Source: Gnetum montanum (Eukaryota > Streptophyta > Gnetopsida > Gnetales > Gnetaceae). From it: DNA of 64,000 nt. The position numbers and the translations under genes were made by a program. Of the stretch, positions 11,570 through 22,932 are shown piece after piece. Below the pieces are notes generated by a model. That model saw nothing but the letters and a program-made list of their open reading frames with translations, did not search any database and was not told where the DNA came from. The stretch lies in the NCBI GenBank assembly GCA_015680685.1, contig MNCI01006016.1, positions 183,727-247,726 on the forward strand, read 5' to 3'. The first letter of the stretch is position 1. Each line of letters starts with the position of its first letter.

Positions 11570-13600
11570 TTAAAATGGGGGATATCCCCCATAACTAATT
11601 GGTTAAGGATGACAAGGATTAATAAATGGAAGATGCGGATCCTTTCATGTTGGAAGTATTGGAACTTGGCCATACTTACCCCATCGGGGTTCACACACTT
11701 GATTATAATGAGCATAGTGGGGCAATTTATACGATGTAGTTCCAGGATAACGATTTGACCCACTATGATATTTGGGACCGTTAGATAGTATGCAAGGATT
11801 GGGTTGTCGCTCTCCATTCTTGCGTTCATTAGGCCGTATTATTGTTGAAGTGTGAGTTGGTGGCCCTAATGAAGTTACATGAGGCGTTGGGTTTGAAGGT
11901 AAGGGTGCACCATAGTGTGGGACTTGTACTGAGTTGGAGGATGCAATGGCCTCAGAATTGTGTTGTCCCTTCTTACGGTCATGTTTAAAGAAAGGATGCT
12001 TTTGATGTTGCTAAGGTTTCTCATTGCTATTGGAAGTAGTAGCACAAGTGATGTTCACGGGTTTTTTTTCTGGTGCAGGTACCTTAGGAATAGTTGGTGG
12101 CATTGTGGAAGGAGGGAAAGTATGAGAATGCTAAAAATTAGGAGTATAAGGTGCACAAGGTGGTGGTTGTGTTGAGGGCATGGGCTGATAGCATTGTGGA
12201 GAATAGTAATGTGGTGCGATAGAGTATGGTGGCCCAGTTGGAGAAACAGGATGTTAAACTTGATAAGCATTTGGATCCGGATAATATGAAGGGTGCCTCT
12301 AGTGTAGGGATGGTTTCCCCCATGATTGGGATTTTTGCCACTGTGATCGAACATAATATCTCTGTACGAACTCTGGATGTAGCGTATTTCCCCAGTGCTC
12401 CTGTAAATGTAATAATATTGGGCATTGGCCCTTGGGGTGATCATACAGGCATATGTTGCACTCATATGTATGATTAGCAGTTAAGCACTTATTCCCTTCA
12501 TTCTTTTTTTTCGAATGTCTAATGTTTCACCTTGCTTCTTGGGTTGTCAAAACTCCATCTCCAATAATGTTGATAAATTCTCCACACTTTTGATACATCC
12601 ATTCTAACATCTTATTGATCTTTGCCTCAATTTCTTCTAATGATTGTTCTTGTACCAGCAAAGATGATGTTTCCACCTTGAGATTGGTTGATCTCTCCTT
12701 TTTATGATCATGGACCTTTGTTAAGTTGAGATTTTGGTCCCATTGATGTTTTTCAACACTCTCCCATCTAGCCAATTCTCCGTCTTCTTTTGCTACCCTC
12801 TTAATAAGCTCTTGGACTTGATGGGTTCGTAGTTCATGTAGTTGACCTTGGGCATACATTCCTAAGGTCTCTCTTGTTTCATTATGTAGCCCATCAATGA
12901 TATGGTACATTACCCTTTCCTCGAAAAACCCATGGCCTGGATAGTTATTTAATAGTGCATAATATCTTTCGAAGGTCATGTCCAAGGGTTCATGTTGTGA
13001 TTGTTTTCATCCTTGGATTTTTTTCCTCAAGGCTGACACTCTTGCGTAGGTTTGATATTTTCTGTTAAATACTTCTACCATTGTTGACCAATGTCATATT
13101 GAATTTGGTTTTAATGATCTATACCATACTTTTGCTTGGTCAACGAGTGTCTTAGGGAAGAGCTTAAGTTTTTTCCACCTGTTATGAATGTTATTCCATG
13201 CACAGGCATCGCAGAAGGCTTGTAAATGTTGATGCAGATCTAAGTTATAACCTCCTAAAAAATTGGAAAAGTTGTTTAAATCATGCCTGGGTAGATGGCT
13301 CTTTTTATGATGCCTATGTGAGATTCAAATAGCCTCTTGTATTTGCATTNTTTTATGATGCCTATGTGAGATTCAAACAGCCTCTTGTATTTGCATTAGT
13401 CTTGTAGTGGTGAATGGGGGTTCATCGTCATCGGGTAAGTTATACCTTCATGTGTTGGGATGACGTTGCTTTCGTTCATGTTTATAAGAAACCCCCACCT
13501 CAGATTACGTACTCCAATATTCATTGTCATATAATTCATCGGTTCTCCAATGAATTTCCTCATTAGGTATGGCATTATCATAGTCTTGTAGAAGAGGCAT
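11570..13600 (-). pseudogene. gag: gag of element A (degenerate)
   Basis: Translation from the ATG at 13600 (MPLLQDYDNAIPNEE) leads through a gag core to about 12985-12530. That part has MDMTFERYYALLNNYPGHG, then YHIIDGLHNETRETLGMYAQG and a Lys/Glu-rich coiled part (EEIEAKINKMLEWMY). The '..L..CPHHG....' type core is characteristic of Athila/Tat gag. After a decayed zinc-knuckle region it becomes His/Pro-rich and ends ...YPPF then stop at 11570-11572. Stops and shifts occur throughout. A contig-join duplication at 13350 also disturbs the frame. Confidence 0.75.
13303..13397. other. Probable contig join: duplicated flanks around one N
   Basis: 47 bp at 13303-13349 is repeated at 13351-13397 with one mismatch, and a single N lies between at 13350. 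Homologous gag in other copies has the segment once. It looks like an unmerged overlap rather than biology. Confidence 0.8.
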
Positions 13601-13722
13601 GGTTGTGGAGTTGCATGTGAATCTATATATGACTTTTAATAATTATTTTTTTCTAAAAGATATATCATTAATTCCTTTACAACAACCTTGTATAATATAA
13701 CTAATCTAGATAACTAGCACCG

Positions 13723-13740
13723 TCCCCGGAAACGGTGCCA
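13723..13740 (-). promoter_or_regulatory. Primer-binding site, tRNA-Asp type (element A)
   Basis: Minus strand reads TGGCACCGTTTCCGGGGA, two changes from TGGCGCCGTTGCCGGGGA, the complement of the plant tRNA-Asp 3' end. It begins one base after the 5' LTR. tRNA-Asp priming is typical of Athila and Tat elements. Confidence 0.8.
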
Positions 13741-13741
13741 A

Positions 13742-14606
13742 CGATGAGTGGCGAGGCACCCCTACACTCAACCATACGAATATGAGCATTTTCACACGCG
13801 ATCCGATCGAACTCCGTAGATAGACTAGTTGTGGCACCTAGATAGTTAACCTTAGGTTGTAGTTCGTTGTCTTCCCACCTGGACTAGTATTATATTTGTC
13901 ACGTATGGCTTCGTCCAGAATGAGGTGTATGATGGATTTCTAATCTAATGCTACTCCTGAAGGAAATGAAAAGTAGTATTATCTAAGCTAAGAGCAAAAG
14001 GGTAAGAGAATCTAATCTAGCCTAAGTGCGATGAGAATTCGTTCCTTAATTATCCATACACATCTTGGACTTTGTGCATGACTACCACTGGGATTACCAA
14101 GCGCAGATCCTAAGTATGCTACTAGGTTACCAAGTAGTCACACTTAAATGCTCGTAATCGAGTCGTACTCATTCCATGTTACTAGGAGTTTAAGGGTGAG
14201 AGATATTAACTAGGAAAGCAGTAAATAACAATTAATTAAATAAATAACAAAGTGAATGCTTCAATGATGAAGTAATCTTGATCTTCATTTTTGGTCATGT
14301 GCGTGTCCAAGTACGCCACACTCAAATAAAGGATGTCATACAATTACAATCACCACACTGCGGACAGACACTAAAGAATATTCTATCTCTGGAAGGGGAA
14401 AACTACCAGAGCTTCACTAAGGAACTAAAACTAAATGCCTAAAATTGGGAAATCCACCTCTTATTTATAGACATTGCAGGTCGTGATATCGCGTACGCGA
14501 TATCGTGGATGATGCAATATTGCGTATGCGATATCGTAGCCCATGTGATATCATGGCTATGATATCACGGTAGTGATATTACAGCCAGCAAATTCATGAC
14601 TCATCA
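13742..14606 (-). repeat. 5' LTR of element A
   Basis: 865 bp. The PBS-side end reads CGATGAGTGG (a T-to-C change of the usual TGATGAGTGG); the outer end reads GACTCATCA. It has fewer GATATC units than the 3' LTR, so the pair differs by array contraction as well as point changes. Confidence 0.85.
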
Positions 14607-15069
14607 CATAGTAATTCATTTTGATCAATTAAAAAAAATTTTAAATTACACAAGCACGACCACTTCGAGCATGTGTGTAATGCTTACTAACCCAGTAACG
14701 ATTAGCATTTGGTAATCCCAGTAGTGTTGCACTGGTTTAGGATGTGTACGGAAAGTGGGAATGGATGCTGATGTTAGGATTAGTTAGAACTTAGTTAATG
14801 AGTAGTTAAGCTAAATTATTCACTTAGTTACCTCTCTCCTTCCGTACTAGCGTAGGACATAAAAACATAAAAGCTATAAAAATCATATGCCTCAAGCTTA
14901 CTTAATCATACAATCGTGACATATAGGTAAGCTTGGGAAGACAACGATCAACCAACCCATCCTTGTTCCACAAGGGCACATAAGCACTTAGTCCTTGGAA
15001 TTTGACCAGATCGTGCATGAAACGCTTGTATTTGTATGGTTGAGCATAAGGGTACCTCACCGCTCATCA

Positions 15070-16029
15070 AGAGTGCATAGTGAGATTTTGGGTTTTTACT
15101 AGTTGTTACCCCCTTGAAGCTAGCAATGTTGAAACTGTAAAGAAATTTTTTTGCCAATGTCCTAGCTTCCTACGGAAGCCTAGGGCTATGTGGGGGTGGG
15201 GGGGGGCGTGGGGAGGGGGGGCAGCAGGAAATTTGGCATTAATTTTGGAGATTTAAAAAAATCATATTTTTTCTAGTATTCTATTATAATTATTTTTATG
15301 TAGCTCAGGTTCTTTATGAAATTTCAAAGTGTTTTGAGGTTACTGTGTGAATTTTTCCTAGGCCTCATACTACAACATTGATATTGAATTTTTTTGAATT
15401 TTTGTGTATCCATAGTACTTAGACTTAGAAAAAAATTTAGTGCAAATTTATCATTTTTCGTTGATGTTAACTACCTTGTACAATTGTAGTTTTGACTGAT
15501 GTAACTGCAAAATCCCCTAGGCTATATGGATAGCATTGGTCTATTTTTGGTATTTTTATGGCCATGTTTAAAATCCCCTAAGATTATTTAGAGGTTGCAT
15601 TTTTGTTTCCAATGGTCACTAGGATTTTTCAAAAATTTTCAAGTAGTCTTCCTAGAGTTTTTACTAAAGCTAATTTCACCCTAAACTAGGATTTCTAGTC
15701 AAAATTTTGTTAAGTTCAAGTTCAAATTTTGCAAATATTGTTATAGGCTAAATATTAGTATAGGCTAATCCTCATGGTTTCAAAATTGTTACATAAAATT
15801 ATTGCAATTTTTATGTAGTTTTCCACCATGAAGTTACCATCAATGTTCATAGGTTGTTTGGGTTTTTGCTTAGTTTTTTGCTAAGTCTTATTTTGGCTTT
15901 TAATGGTTGCAAGTTGTGTATTTTGTTGTTTGGCTTTCATGTGGAAATGTTGACAATATGGATTTTTTTGGTCATTTAAAGGTTGTTAAATTTTAGTTAT
16001 GGTGATATTAGTTCATAATGGTCATTTTT
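15070..16029. other. No gene; host sequence with a G-rich tract
   Basis: AT-rich sequence without coding frames. The exception is 15192-15221, which is almost pure G on the plus strand (runs of 5, 9, 4 and 7 G separated by 1-3 bases). It could be an old polypurine tract or could form a G-quadruplex. Confidence 0.4.
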
Positions 16030-16290
16030 GGGTTACTTCGGCTTGTCCATTGGCTTGAGGGTAATAAGGAAATTAAAATGAATGCTTAATGCCTAGGTCA
16101 TGAAAAAAACTTTTCATTTCTTAGCTACCAAAAAAAAATCCATTATTTATGACTAGGGTCATAGGTACACCAAAACGAGCTACTATAATTTCCAAGATGA
16201 ATCTATAGACTTGTTTAGATGTAGTCTTCCTTAGGGGAATAGCCTCAACCCACTTAGTAAAGTATTTAGTTGCAATGATGAAATCTAACC
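16030..16290 (-). pseudogene. Tat integrase core fragment
   Basis: The minus strand matches, word for word in places, the integrase core at 2570-2810: the KWVEA-like start, the '...C.FILEI' stretch and the 'ANGQ.E' end. It is heavily mutated and immediately abuts a plus-strand Tat fragment, showing an inversion or independent insertion. Confidence 0.6.
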
Positions 16291-16329
16291 CTTCATCTAT
16301 TATTTTGAATTTTCATGTACCAACAACAT

Positions 16330-17000
16330 AGTGGAGTATGAGGGTTTGATCTAGGGGATGATGGTAGCTCATGACCTAGGAATTAATCATTTAATGATCA
16401 AGGGTGATTCACAACTTATGGTCAACCAAGTAAATGAGGTTTATGCCTGAAAAGCCAAACATTTACAACCTTATTATGACCTAGGGAAGTAACTATTACA
16501 ACAATTTACAAATGTTGATATCCAACATGTACCCAAAAATGGAAATGTTATAGCTGATGCCATTGTAACTCCAACCCTTAGCGTGATGCCAAATGTGTTT
16601 AGTAAGTTTCCCACCCTAACCATGGACTATGTTATTCTCATCATGCAGAACACTGAGGATAACTTTGTGGTTGTAGTTCATAGTGCCCCTATAAAGAAGT
16701 GGTATGAAAACATCAAGTTTTACCTTATGCCTAATGAACCTTCATAAGGCCTAACTGGTACTCAAAAAGACTTTGTACTTAAATAATCAAAATAGTATGT
16801 CATTGTAGGAGATAACACATTATGTCGATGATCCTACAATGGTATATTATTAGTATGATTGGGAAAACTAAAGCTAGAATAGTCCTATAATAAGTTCATG
16901 AGGGTGTTTGTGGAGGACATATAGGACCTAGAGCTATGGCCTCTAATATTAGAAGGTTAGGCTATTATTGGTCCTACTTTATGACTTAATAGCCTTCATA
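16330..17000 (+). pseudogene. Tat RNase H and integrase zinc-region fragment
   Basis: The plus strand gives LGINHLMIKGDSQLMVNQVN then KAKHLQPYYDLGK, closely resembling the minus-strand copy at 3625-3422. It continues to the integrase N-terminal zinc region near 16900 (VHEGVCGGHIGPRAM, then NIRRLGYYW). Several in-frame stops occur. Orientation is opposite to the fragment at 16030-16290. Confidence 0.7.
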
Positions 17001-17842
17001 AGTATGACCAAGATCGTATCTTGATAGAATATCTTGAAGCATATTGAACTATTTATCTTGATGAAAAATGAAAGTAAATTTAAGGTAATAAGAATCAATA
17101 TGAGCATAAGAAATTCTTGTTTTCATTGATCCACTCCATATTTCCTCAATATGAATTTTATCATTGCCTTTATCAATGTTACTAACATGTGAAAATTTAA
17201 TCTTATGTGTAGAATCCATATTTAATTAGTTAGGTCTTTGTGTATTTCTGAGAATATTTTATTCTTGAAAGATGAATCTTGAAGATTTAGTACAACAATG
17301 TTGTATAACATTAACTAATTCAAATATTAACACCATTCCCAACCATGATGCCAATGATGAATAGTGAGAGTTCCTAATACTCAATCATATAAATCACTCA
17401 AGCATTGTATGTGACCTAATCACAATCATAGCTGGATTAATATGATCTCTAGATGAGTAATGCATAGATCAATTATCATCATATGCCTACTAGTGTTAGT
17501 TGTAATTAATTTATATGGTTTAACTCATAATAAAATATATGATGTAACGATGTTGTTTGGCTATGATAAAGAAAAAAAATATAGTAATTAATTCTTTAAC
17601 TATTTAAACTAAGTAGCTATAAAAGTGAATCCTAATTCTATATTAGCTGAGTAGAAATAAGTATCCATTTCCAACCTTTTATATGTATCCTAGGCTTGTA
17701 TAATTATCACTAGGATTACCAAACAAATACTATTATTGGGTGTACCAAGTGATATTACTACTAGTTTATCAGAAAATTATACTTTATGCTTACAATTGCT
17801 TATGCTTATTCTAATGTATTACTAACACACTAATGAAACATT

Positions 17843-18727
17843 TGATAGGCTGCATCAATGGGCATGCATCAACATAGCCCTATCAATGCATCCTCATTGA
17901 CGTAGCCCCATCAACACATCCCCATCAATGCATGGTTAGATGCATCGACGTAGTATATAGTCTTTCCTATAAATGCATTTACCCACCACATGTAGGCAAA
18001 TGTTATGTCAATAGCCTAGCCAAACTCTTGCAGTTTTTCTAGTCCAAAGTTAAAATAATTTCTAAATGCCCACAGTAGGACTTCAAGGATTGTACAAATC
18101 TTTATTCAAGCATCATTATACCTAAACACTTTGATGTAAAGGCAATAAAGATGAGATTCTTGGAACTCCTTCTAACACTTAGATTATATTAATGTTTATT
18201 TCCATGCATTTTATTTCTTATGCATTTTACATCTATATTTATGTCCTTAGTTAATTAATATGCCTGATAACAACACATAAGTATGACCAGTTTGAACATA
18301 TTGGTTGATGCTTGGTAAGCCTAGCCATGGCTATTTGGTATGCCCAATGATAGACACTTGGTAACCCAATAGCATTAGATTGAGTTCAAGATGTGAATAG
18401 AAGGTTGGCCTAGATGCTTATGTTAGGCTAGTTAGATTAAAGGCATTAGATAGTTGATTAGTTAATTTACAATTAATTACCCTTGTTTCATGCTTAGATT
18501 AAACAAATAAAATTTAAAATATACATCCATATCATGTGCCTTGACCTACACTTAACCATACAACTGAGCTTACAGAAGTGAAGCCAAGAAGACAACAATC
18601 ATGTCTCCAAGTCACTATCTTTGTTCATTAGTGCATTTAGGGGCTAGGTCCATAGAATTTGATTGGATCGCTAGTGCAACACTTTTGATTTATATGGTTA
18701 GGCATAGGGACTACTGACTACTCATCA
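17843..18727 (+). mobile_element. Solo LTR nested in another LTR (plus orientation)
   Basis: It begins TGATAGGCTGC and ends CTACTCATCA. Features typical of this LTR group are visible: repeated CATCAATGCATC words in U3 (17850-17970), CCTATAAATG near 17970, CAAACTCTTGCAG, GGCAATAAAGATGAG near 18140, and a tRNA-side end similar to that at 57757. Flanks (ACATT and CATAC) do not match cleanly, so the edges may be off by a few bases. Confidence 0.65.
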
Positions 18728-19090
18728 CATACAATGGAAATGTAACATCCATGTGAAAGTAAATCTAAGCTAAGTGATATGCTGCAATGATTAGAAATAA
18801 TCTTGATCTTTATTTCCAACCATGGAACATGTTGAGGTACATTCCACTCAAATAAATATGTCATATAACTACTTTGGATCATACTGTGGATACTCACACA
18901 CTAACTCTAAATTCATGAGAACAAACTACAAGAGTCTAGTTACTATGTGGATCCAAATGTTACATTAAGTGTGTGGTTGCGTAGTATTTATAGACATTAC
19001 ACTGTATCTATGATATTTTATAAGAGCATGCAATATCATAGCTATGATATCATAGGTAAAATGTTGTATCCAACTTATTTAATTTTCATC

Positions 19091-19941
19091 TAATGAGTAG
19101 CGAGGTACCCCTACACCCAACCATACAAATAACTAAGGCATTATGCACGATCTAGTCAAATTCCATGGAACTATAGTTATCTCATACACTAGTTCCTCTA
19201 GGAAGTGAAACAGTGTTGAGAACATTCATTTTCTTCCCAACTACACTTGTGAGGCTCAAGGGTATGATTTAAGTGTAATTAAGGTATATGAATTTTTATC
19301 ATTTTTATATTGTATGGATGTAATTTCCTACAACAAGAATAATGGTAGAGGAGATTGAAAACTAGTTTCTATTGCCTAGCTAGCCTAACACAAGTAACTG
19401 TTCCACTTTCTTGAACACATATAGCACTACTGGGCTACCAAACATTAAGCGTTGCTAGGTTACTAAGTACTATATGAATGCTCGAAGTGGTCGGGCTCGT
19501 GTTCATTACTTGCTTGAAATAAATTGCTTTATCAAATGCATTAAAGCAAAGAAGACGGAAGAAAAATGCAATAAAGAAAATATTAAGCTATTCTCAATGC
19601 TATAAGGATTGTCAAAAGAGTCCATTTTTTTCCCATCACACTACTATGCTCAAGTACATAAGTGCTCGGACAAATAATTGTACACACTTTAGACTCCTTT
19701 TGTGGGCACTCAAAAAATATTCTAACTTTAGGGAGAAGAAACAACAAGAGCTTTGCTACCTTGATTGAAAATTAAAAACTGACTAATGAAAAATTTCTCA
19801 AAATGGAGCCCAGGCATGGTATTTATAGACTCAAGGTATATACCCCGATGTTAGACATCCAAAATTAGGTCTAGGCCTCGACATCGTGTACGCAATGTTG
19901 CAGCCTTGACATCATGGCTAACATCAAACAGTGATTCATCA
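19091..19941 (-). mobile_element. Solo LTR with TSD TCATC, inserted at the tip of another LTR
   Basis: TAATGAGTAGCGAGG starts at 19091 and ...GATTCATCA ends at 19941. TCATC occurs at 19086-19090 and 19942-19946. The target is one base from the outer end of the LTR 17355-19947. Its sequence is closer to the LTR at 31222 than to element A. Confidence 0.75.
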
Positions 19942-20179
19942 TCATCAAATAGTATCTTTCATTTTATATACACTAATCCTTATAATAATTTTAGATTATT
20001 TCATTGGAAAAATCTACTATTAAATTTGATTTAACATACATTTTACAACATGCTATTAAAGGTTAGATTATAGTTGACCTTCTTGAGAAAATTCACCAAC
20101 TTCTACAAAAACATTACATAAATAAAAGAACAAATTAATTTCATTAATGTACAAGGTTTATTTAGTGTTTTCATTTATC

Positions 20180-20435
20180 ATGATGCATTTGCATACTTTA
20201 ATGATGCTTGTACTTCGTATTCTTCTTCTGTTGCTTACTTTTCTATGTTGATGTAGAAATTTTTTCTTTAACAACTAGACTCAAAATTCTATGTATAAAG
20301 AATGTTGTTGAGTACAAAGCAATGATCTAACATATGCTCACAACTATACAACTAGAAATGCAACATGTACAAGTACATGAAGATTTATCACTTGTTATAA
20401 ACTAAGTTAATAGTACTTATCAATGTTAGGTTGAA
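20180..20435 (+). pseudogene. Tat RNase H fragment
   Basis: About 20270-20430 gives IFSLTTRLKILCIKNVVEYK then QLEMQHVQVHEDLSLVIN. These are the N.VEYKA.I and 'GDS.LVINQV' blocks of the second RNase H in Tat elements. It ends abruptly next to the broken end of element B. Confidence 0.6.
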
Positions 20436-20510
20436 CATTTGATTCCATATTGCAAGATGGATAAACATCTAACACTTTATTTTGAAAAATGTTGTTTTGT
20501 TCATATTTCT

Positions 20511-22932
20511 AGGAGCTCTATTCTTGGGCGCCCTGCTATTAACATGGCAAGGTTGGAATACCACAAGTTTTCCAACCCCATGTATTCTGTAAGGTCTTGG
20601 ATCTGTAAGTCCTGGTTCTTAACTTCCACTTGGTGGGAAAATGCATGTGTCCAATATGGCCCGCCAGTCAGTTTGTTGAGCATTGATAACATTGATATGG
20701 ACCTTCACCATATGGATCTCCTTCTCAATGATCTATTTGTACATCCCCACCTAGTCCCAGAAGTGCTCCTTTAGCTTTTCATGTCATTTAGCCTCATTCT
20801 ACCACGTGCTTATTTCAATAGTCGTCTTCTGGTGGATGGTGCGCACCTCCTTCATTGAGAGGGTTCCATTTTCCCTGGCTAAACAATTCATGTCCTGGTT
20901 GACCCGGATGAGTTGTTCTCACAACTGTTGAAAATGTTCTTTGAGAACATTCTTTTGCTTTTCCATAGAGGTCAACCAAAGGTTATCAACAACAAGCTGC
21001 TTATTTTCCTCTTGTAAGCCCTTGAGTGCCTTGGTATGTGCATAAGTTTGCACTTGTGTTGTAGAGGCATCCCAAACAGCATTCTCTTCTTCTTTTTCCA
21101 CCTTCTTATTCTCCATTAGCAGTTTGTTTAGTTGCCTAGTTTTGAAAGTNTAGCATTCTCTTCTTCTTTTGCCACCTTCTTATTCTCCATTAGCAGTTTG
21201 TTTAGTTGCCTAGTTTTGAAAGTGTCTAGCTATTTTGCGAGAACAAATTACGAGGGATCCCACTATGCTGCTTGTAGGGCCACGAGCCTTTCTTGTAATT
21301 TTTGCACCTCCACATTAGTGTGCTTAGCCCTCATCTCTATCAAGACCAGCTTCCCCTTGGTGGAAATGAGGTCTAATTGAATTTCCATAACATCTTCAGG
21401 GATTTCAAACAAGGACATCATTACTTGTCCTGTTTGTAGTAATCGATCAAGTACATCCTCATGTTCCGCAGGAGTCATTGAGGTTCCAGCTAAAGTTTGA
21501 GCATCCTATGCTCCTATGAGATTTGTTGGTGGAAAAATAGATACATTGAATGATTCTTTAATGTGGTCTATGACCACTTTTGTAGCTCCTACTACATCCT
21601 AGTGTTGCATGACCACCATTGTGGCCCCTTCACCAATTTCTAATTACACTTGGAAAGATGCAACATTCCCCGAGATCTGTTGTGACCAAGAGCTCTCCCC
21701 TCCTCCTATATGGATGGAAACTTCACCCCTTGCATGATCCAAGAAATCATGGGCTATATGACATCATCAATGATGCGGAAAAGATTTGCATCATCACGAC
21801 TTCCCCAACTGACCATCTCAACGATGGCCCTGAGATGGCTCATCGACGGTCTGTAATCTTGTGGCGGCAATGGTTGATCTTGGCCCCTGCTAGGCCCTAC
21901 TTCTTGTTGTTGGTTGGGCCCCATACATGGAAGTTGGCTGGGTCCTGCAAGTTGAGTTGCAGTTGGCCCTACCGTCTATTCTTTTTCTTGTTCCAATCCC
22001 AACATCTCACCAATGAATTTCCTTCTGGCTGGTGGCTTTAACAATTTAGCATATGAAGCATTTTGGGCTTTTCAGAGGACATCATTAGTGTATCCTCTGA
22101 TATCAGCACATTGGCACAGCTTCCTAATAAGGTAAGGAAAAGGTAACACCATCTTCCCTATCTTCTATTCTTCAAACTACCTCAGGATCTCTGTAAAGTA
22201 TAGATGAGGTAGGTTAACATTAACCTTTCCCATCAATACTGCACATCCCCTTGTCACATATGTTGAAATTCTTTTAAAGTCCTTCGTGGGGAAGAGGTGA
22301 TAAGTTCCAATTTTGAAATAGATCCTGTCTTCCGTCATCAACTCTCCAAACATTTTATCATCCTTGCCATATGCCCTTTCCAACCAAACTCATCGTGCAT
22401 CAAGGTCTGAATAGGTAGACAACTAAGCAACCTTTGGCCCTGTATTTGGAAGGTTTAATACTTTTGAAATTACCTAAATAGAGAAATCGACTCTCACACC
22501 ACAAATGTTAACTTTGGTGCCTTGTTCTCTGTTGTGCCAAAATTGGTACGTTTCCCCTAGGTACTAGGCATTACTTTCACATAGGATATGCCATAAGGGG
22601 GACCCTTTGAGGTGGTCCCTAATAGCCTCTAGAGAAAACTCTATGAAAGATTCAAAATTTCATTCCACAATCACCACAGTGAATGTGGACCTTTCATGGA
22701 TAGCCTAAACACAATCTTGGGGCAACGTGAGATGTTGTCCTTGTTTAGGCGCTGCTGTAGCTCCTCCTTCTACCTGCCTTGATTGTACAATAGCAGGGTC
22801 TTATTGGTGAATGCTAAATGATTGTTCCTCCTATTCTACATGTTGTCTGGCAGGAACTTATCCTTTGCCTCTCCTAGGTCGTTTGCTCCCACCTTGAGTA
22901 GGACCTTCCTATTGTCCACGTTTCGGGGTTAT
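20511..22932 (-). pseudogene. Accessory ORF of element B, start codon lost and 3' truncated
   Basis: The reading frame equivalent to MAPKRE begins at 22932 with ATA in place of ATG. Recognisable blocks in order are TFTVVIVE, KGSPLWHIL, TYQFWHNRE, VLNLPNTGPKVA, then RAYGKDDKMFGEL, DRIYFKIGTYHLFPTK, RISTYVTRG, NVNLPHLYF and FPYLIRKLC. A long coiled-coil part follows (EEENAVWDA, KALKGLQEENKQLVVDN, LQERLVALQAA) and then DLTEYMGLENLWYSNLAML. There are several stops and shifts. This is the least deleted version of the middle part. No enzymatic motif is visible. Confidence 0.7.
21078..21223. other. Probable contig join: duplicated flanks around one N
   Basis: 72 bp at 21078-21149 is repeated at 21152-21223 with one mismatch and an N at 21150. 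The same pattern occurs at 13350 and 41545. Confidence 0.8.

Larger units (their letters stand above)
7762..14606 (-). mobile_element. Element A: pol-less Athila-type LTR retrotransposon
   Basis: It is complete in outline on the minus strand: 5' LTR 13742-14606, PBS 13740-13723, gag 13600-11570, a noncoding spacer, an accessory ORF 9651-8867, a purine-rich GTCGTGGAGGTA tract just before the 3' LTR, and 3' LTR 7762-8702. Flanks are CACAG (7757-7761) and CATAG (14607-14611), a 5-bp duplication with one change. No protease, RT, RNase H or integrase motif occurs inside. The element sits inside a solo LTR. It is the same family as 20511-27234 and 39714-50989. Confidence 0.85.
7212..15069 (+). mobile_element. 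Solo LTR (Athila-like), split by nested element A
   Basis: The LTR begins TGATGAGAGCGG at 7212 and ends ...GCTCATCA at 15069. It is flanked by a perfect 5-bp target duplication, AGAGT, at 7207-7211 and 15070-15074. Only 7212-7761 and about 14612-15069 are this LTR (about 1.0 kb); the middle is element A. It carries a TATA-like CTATAAATATAG near 7455-7470 and a GGTAATAAAGATG polyadenylation-type signal near 7635. A single LTR with matching duplications indicates loss of the internal region by LTR-LTR recombination before or after A inserted. Confidence 0.85.
17336..19947 (-). mobile_element. 5' LTR and PBS of a truncated Athila-like element, with two nested LTRs
   Basis: On the minus strand a PBS (17353-17336, TGGCATCATGGTTGGGAA) lies one base inside an LTR. 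The LTR's inner end is TGATGAATAG at 17355 and its outer end is ...TTCATCA at 19947. The LTR is split by inserts at 17843-18727 and 19091-19941; the remaining pieces total about 0.85 kb. About 17000-17335 matches the leader of element A loosely. No gag follows, so the body was deleted. Confidence 0.7.
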
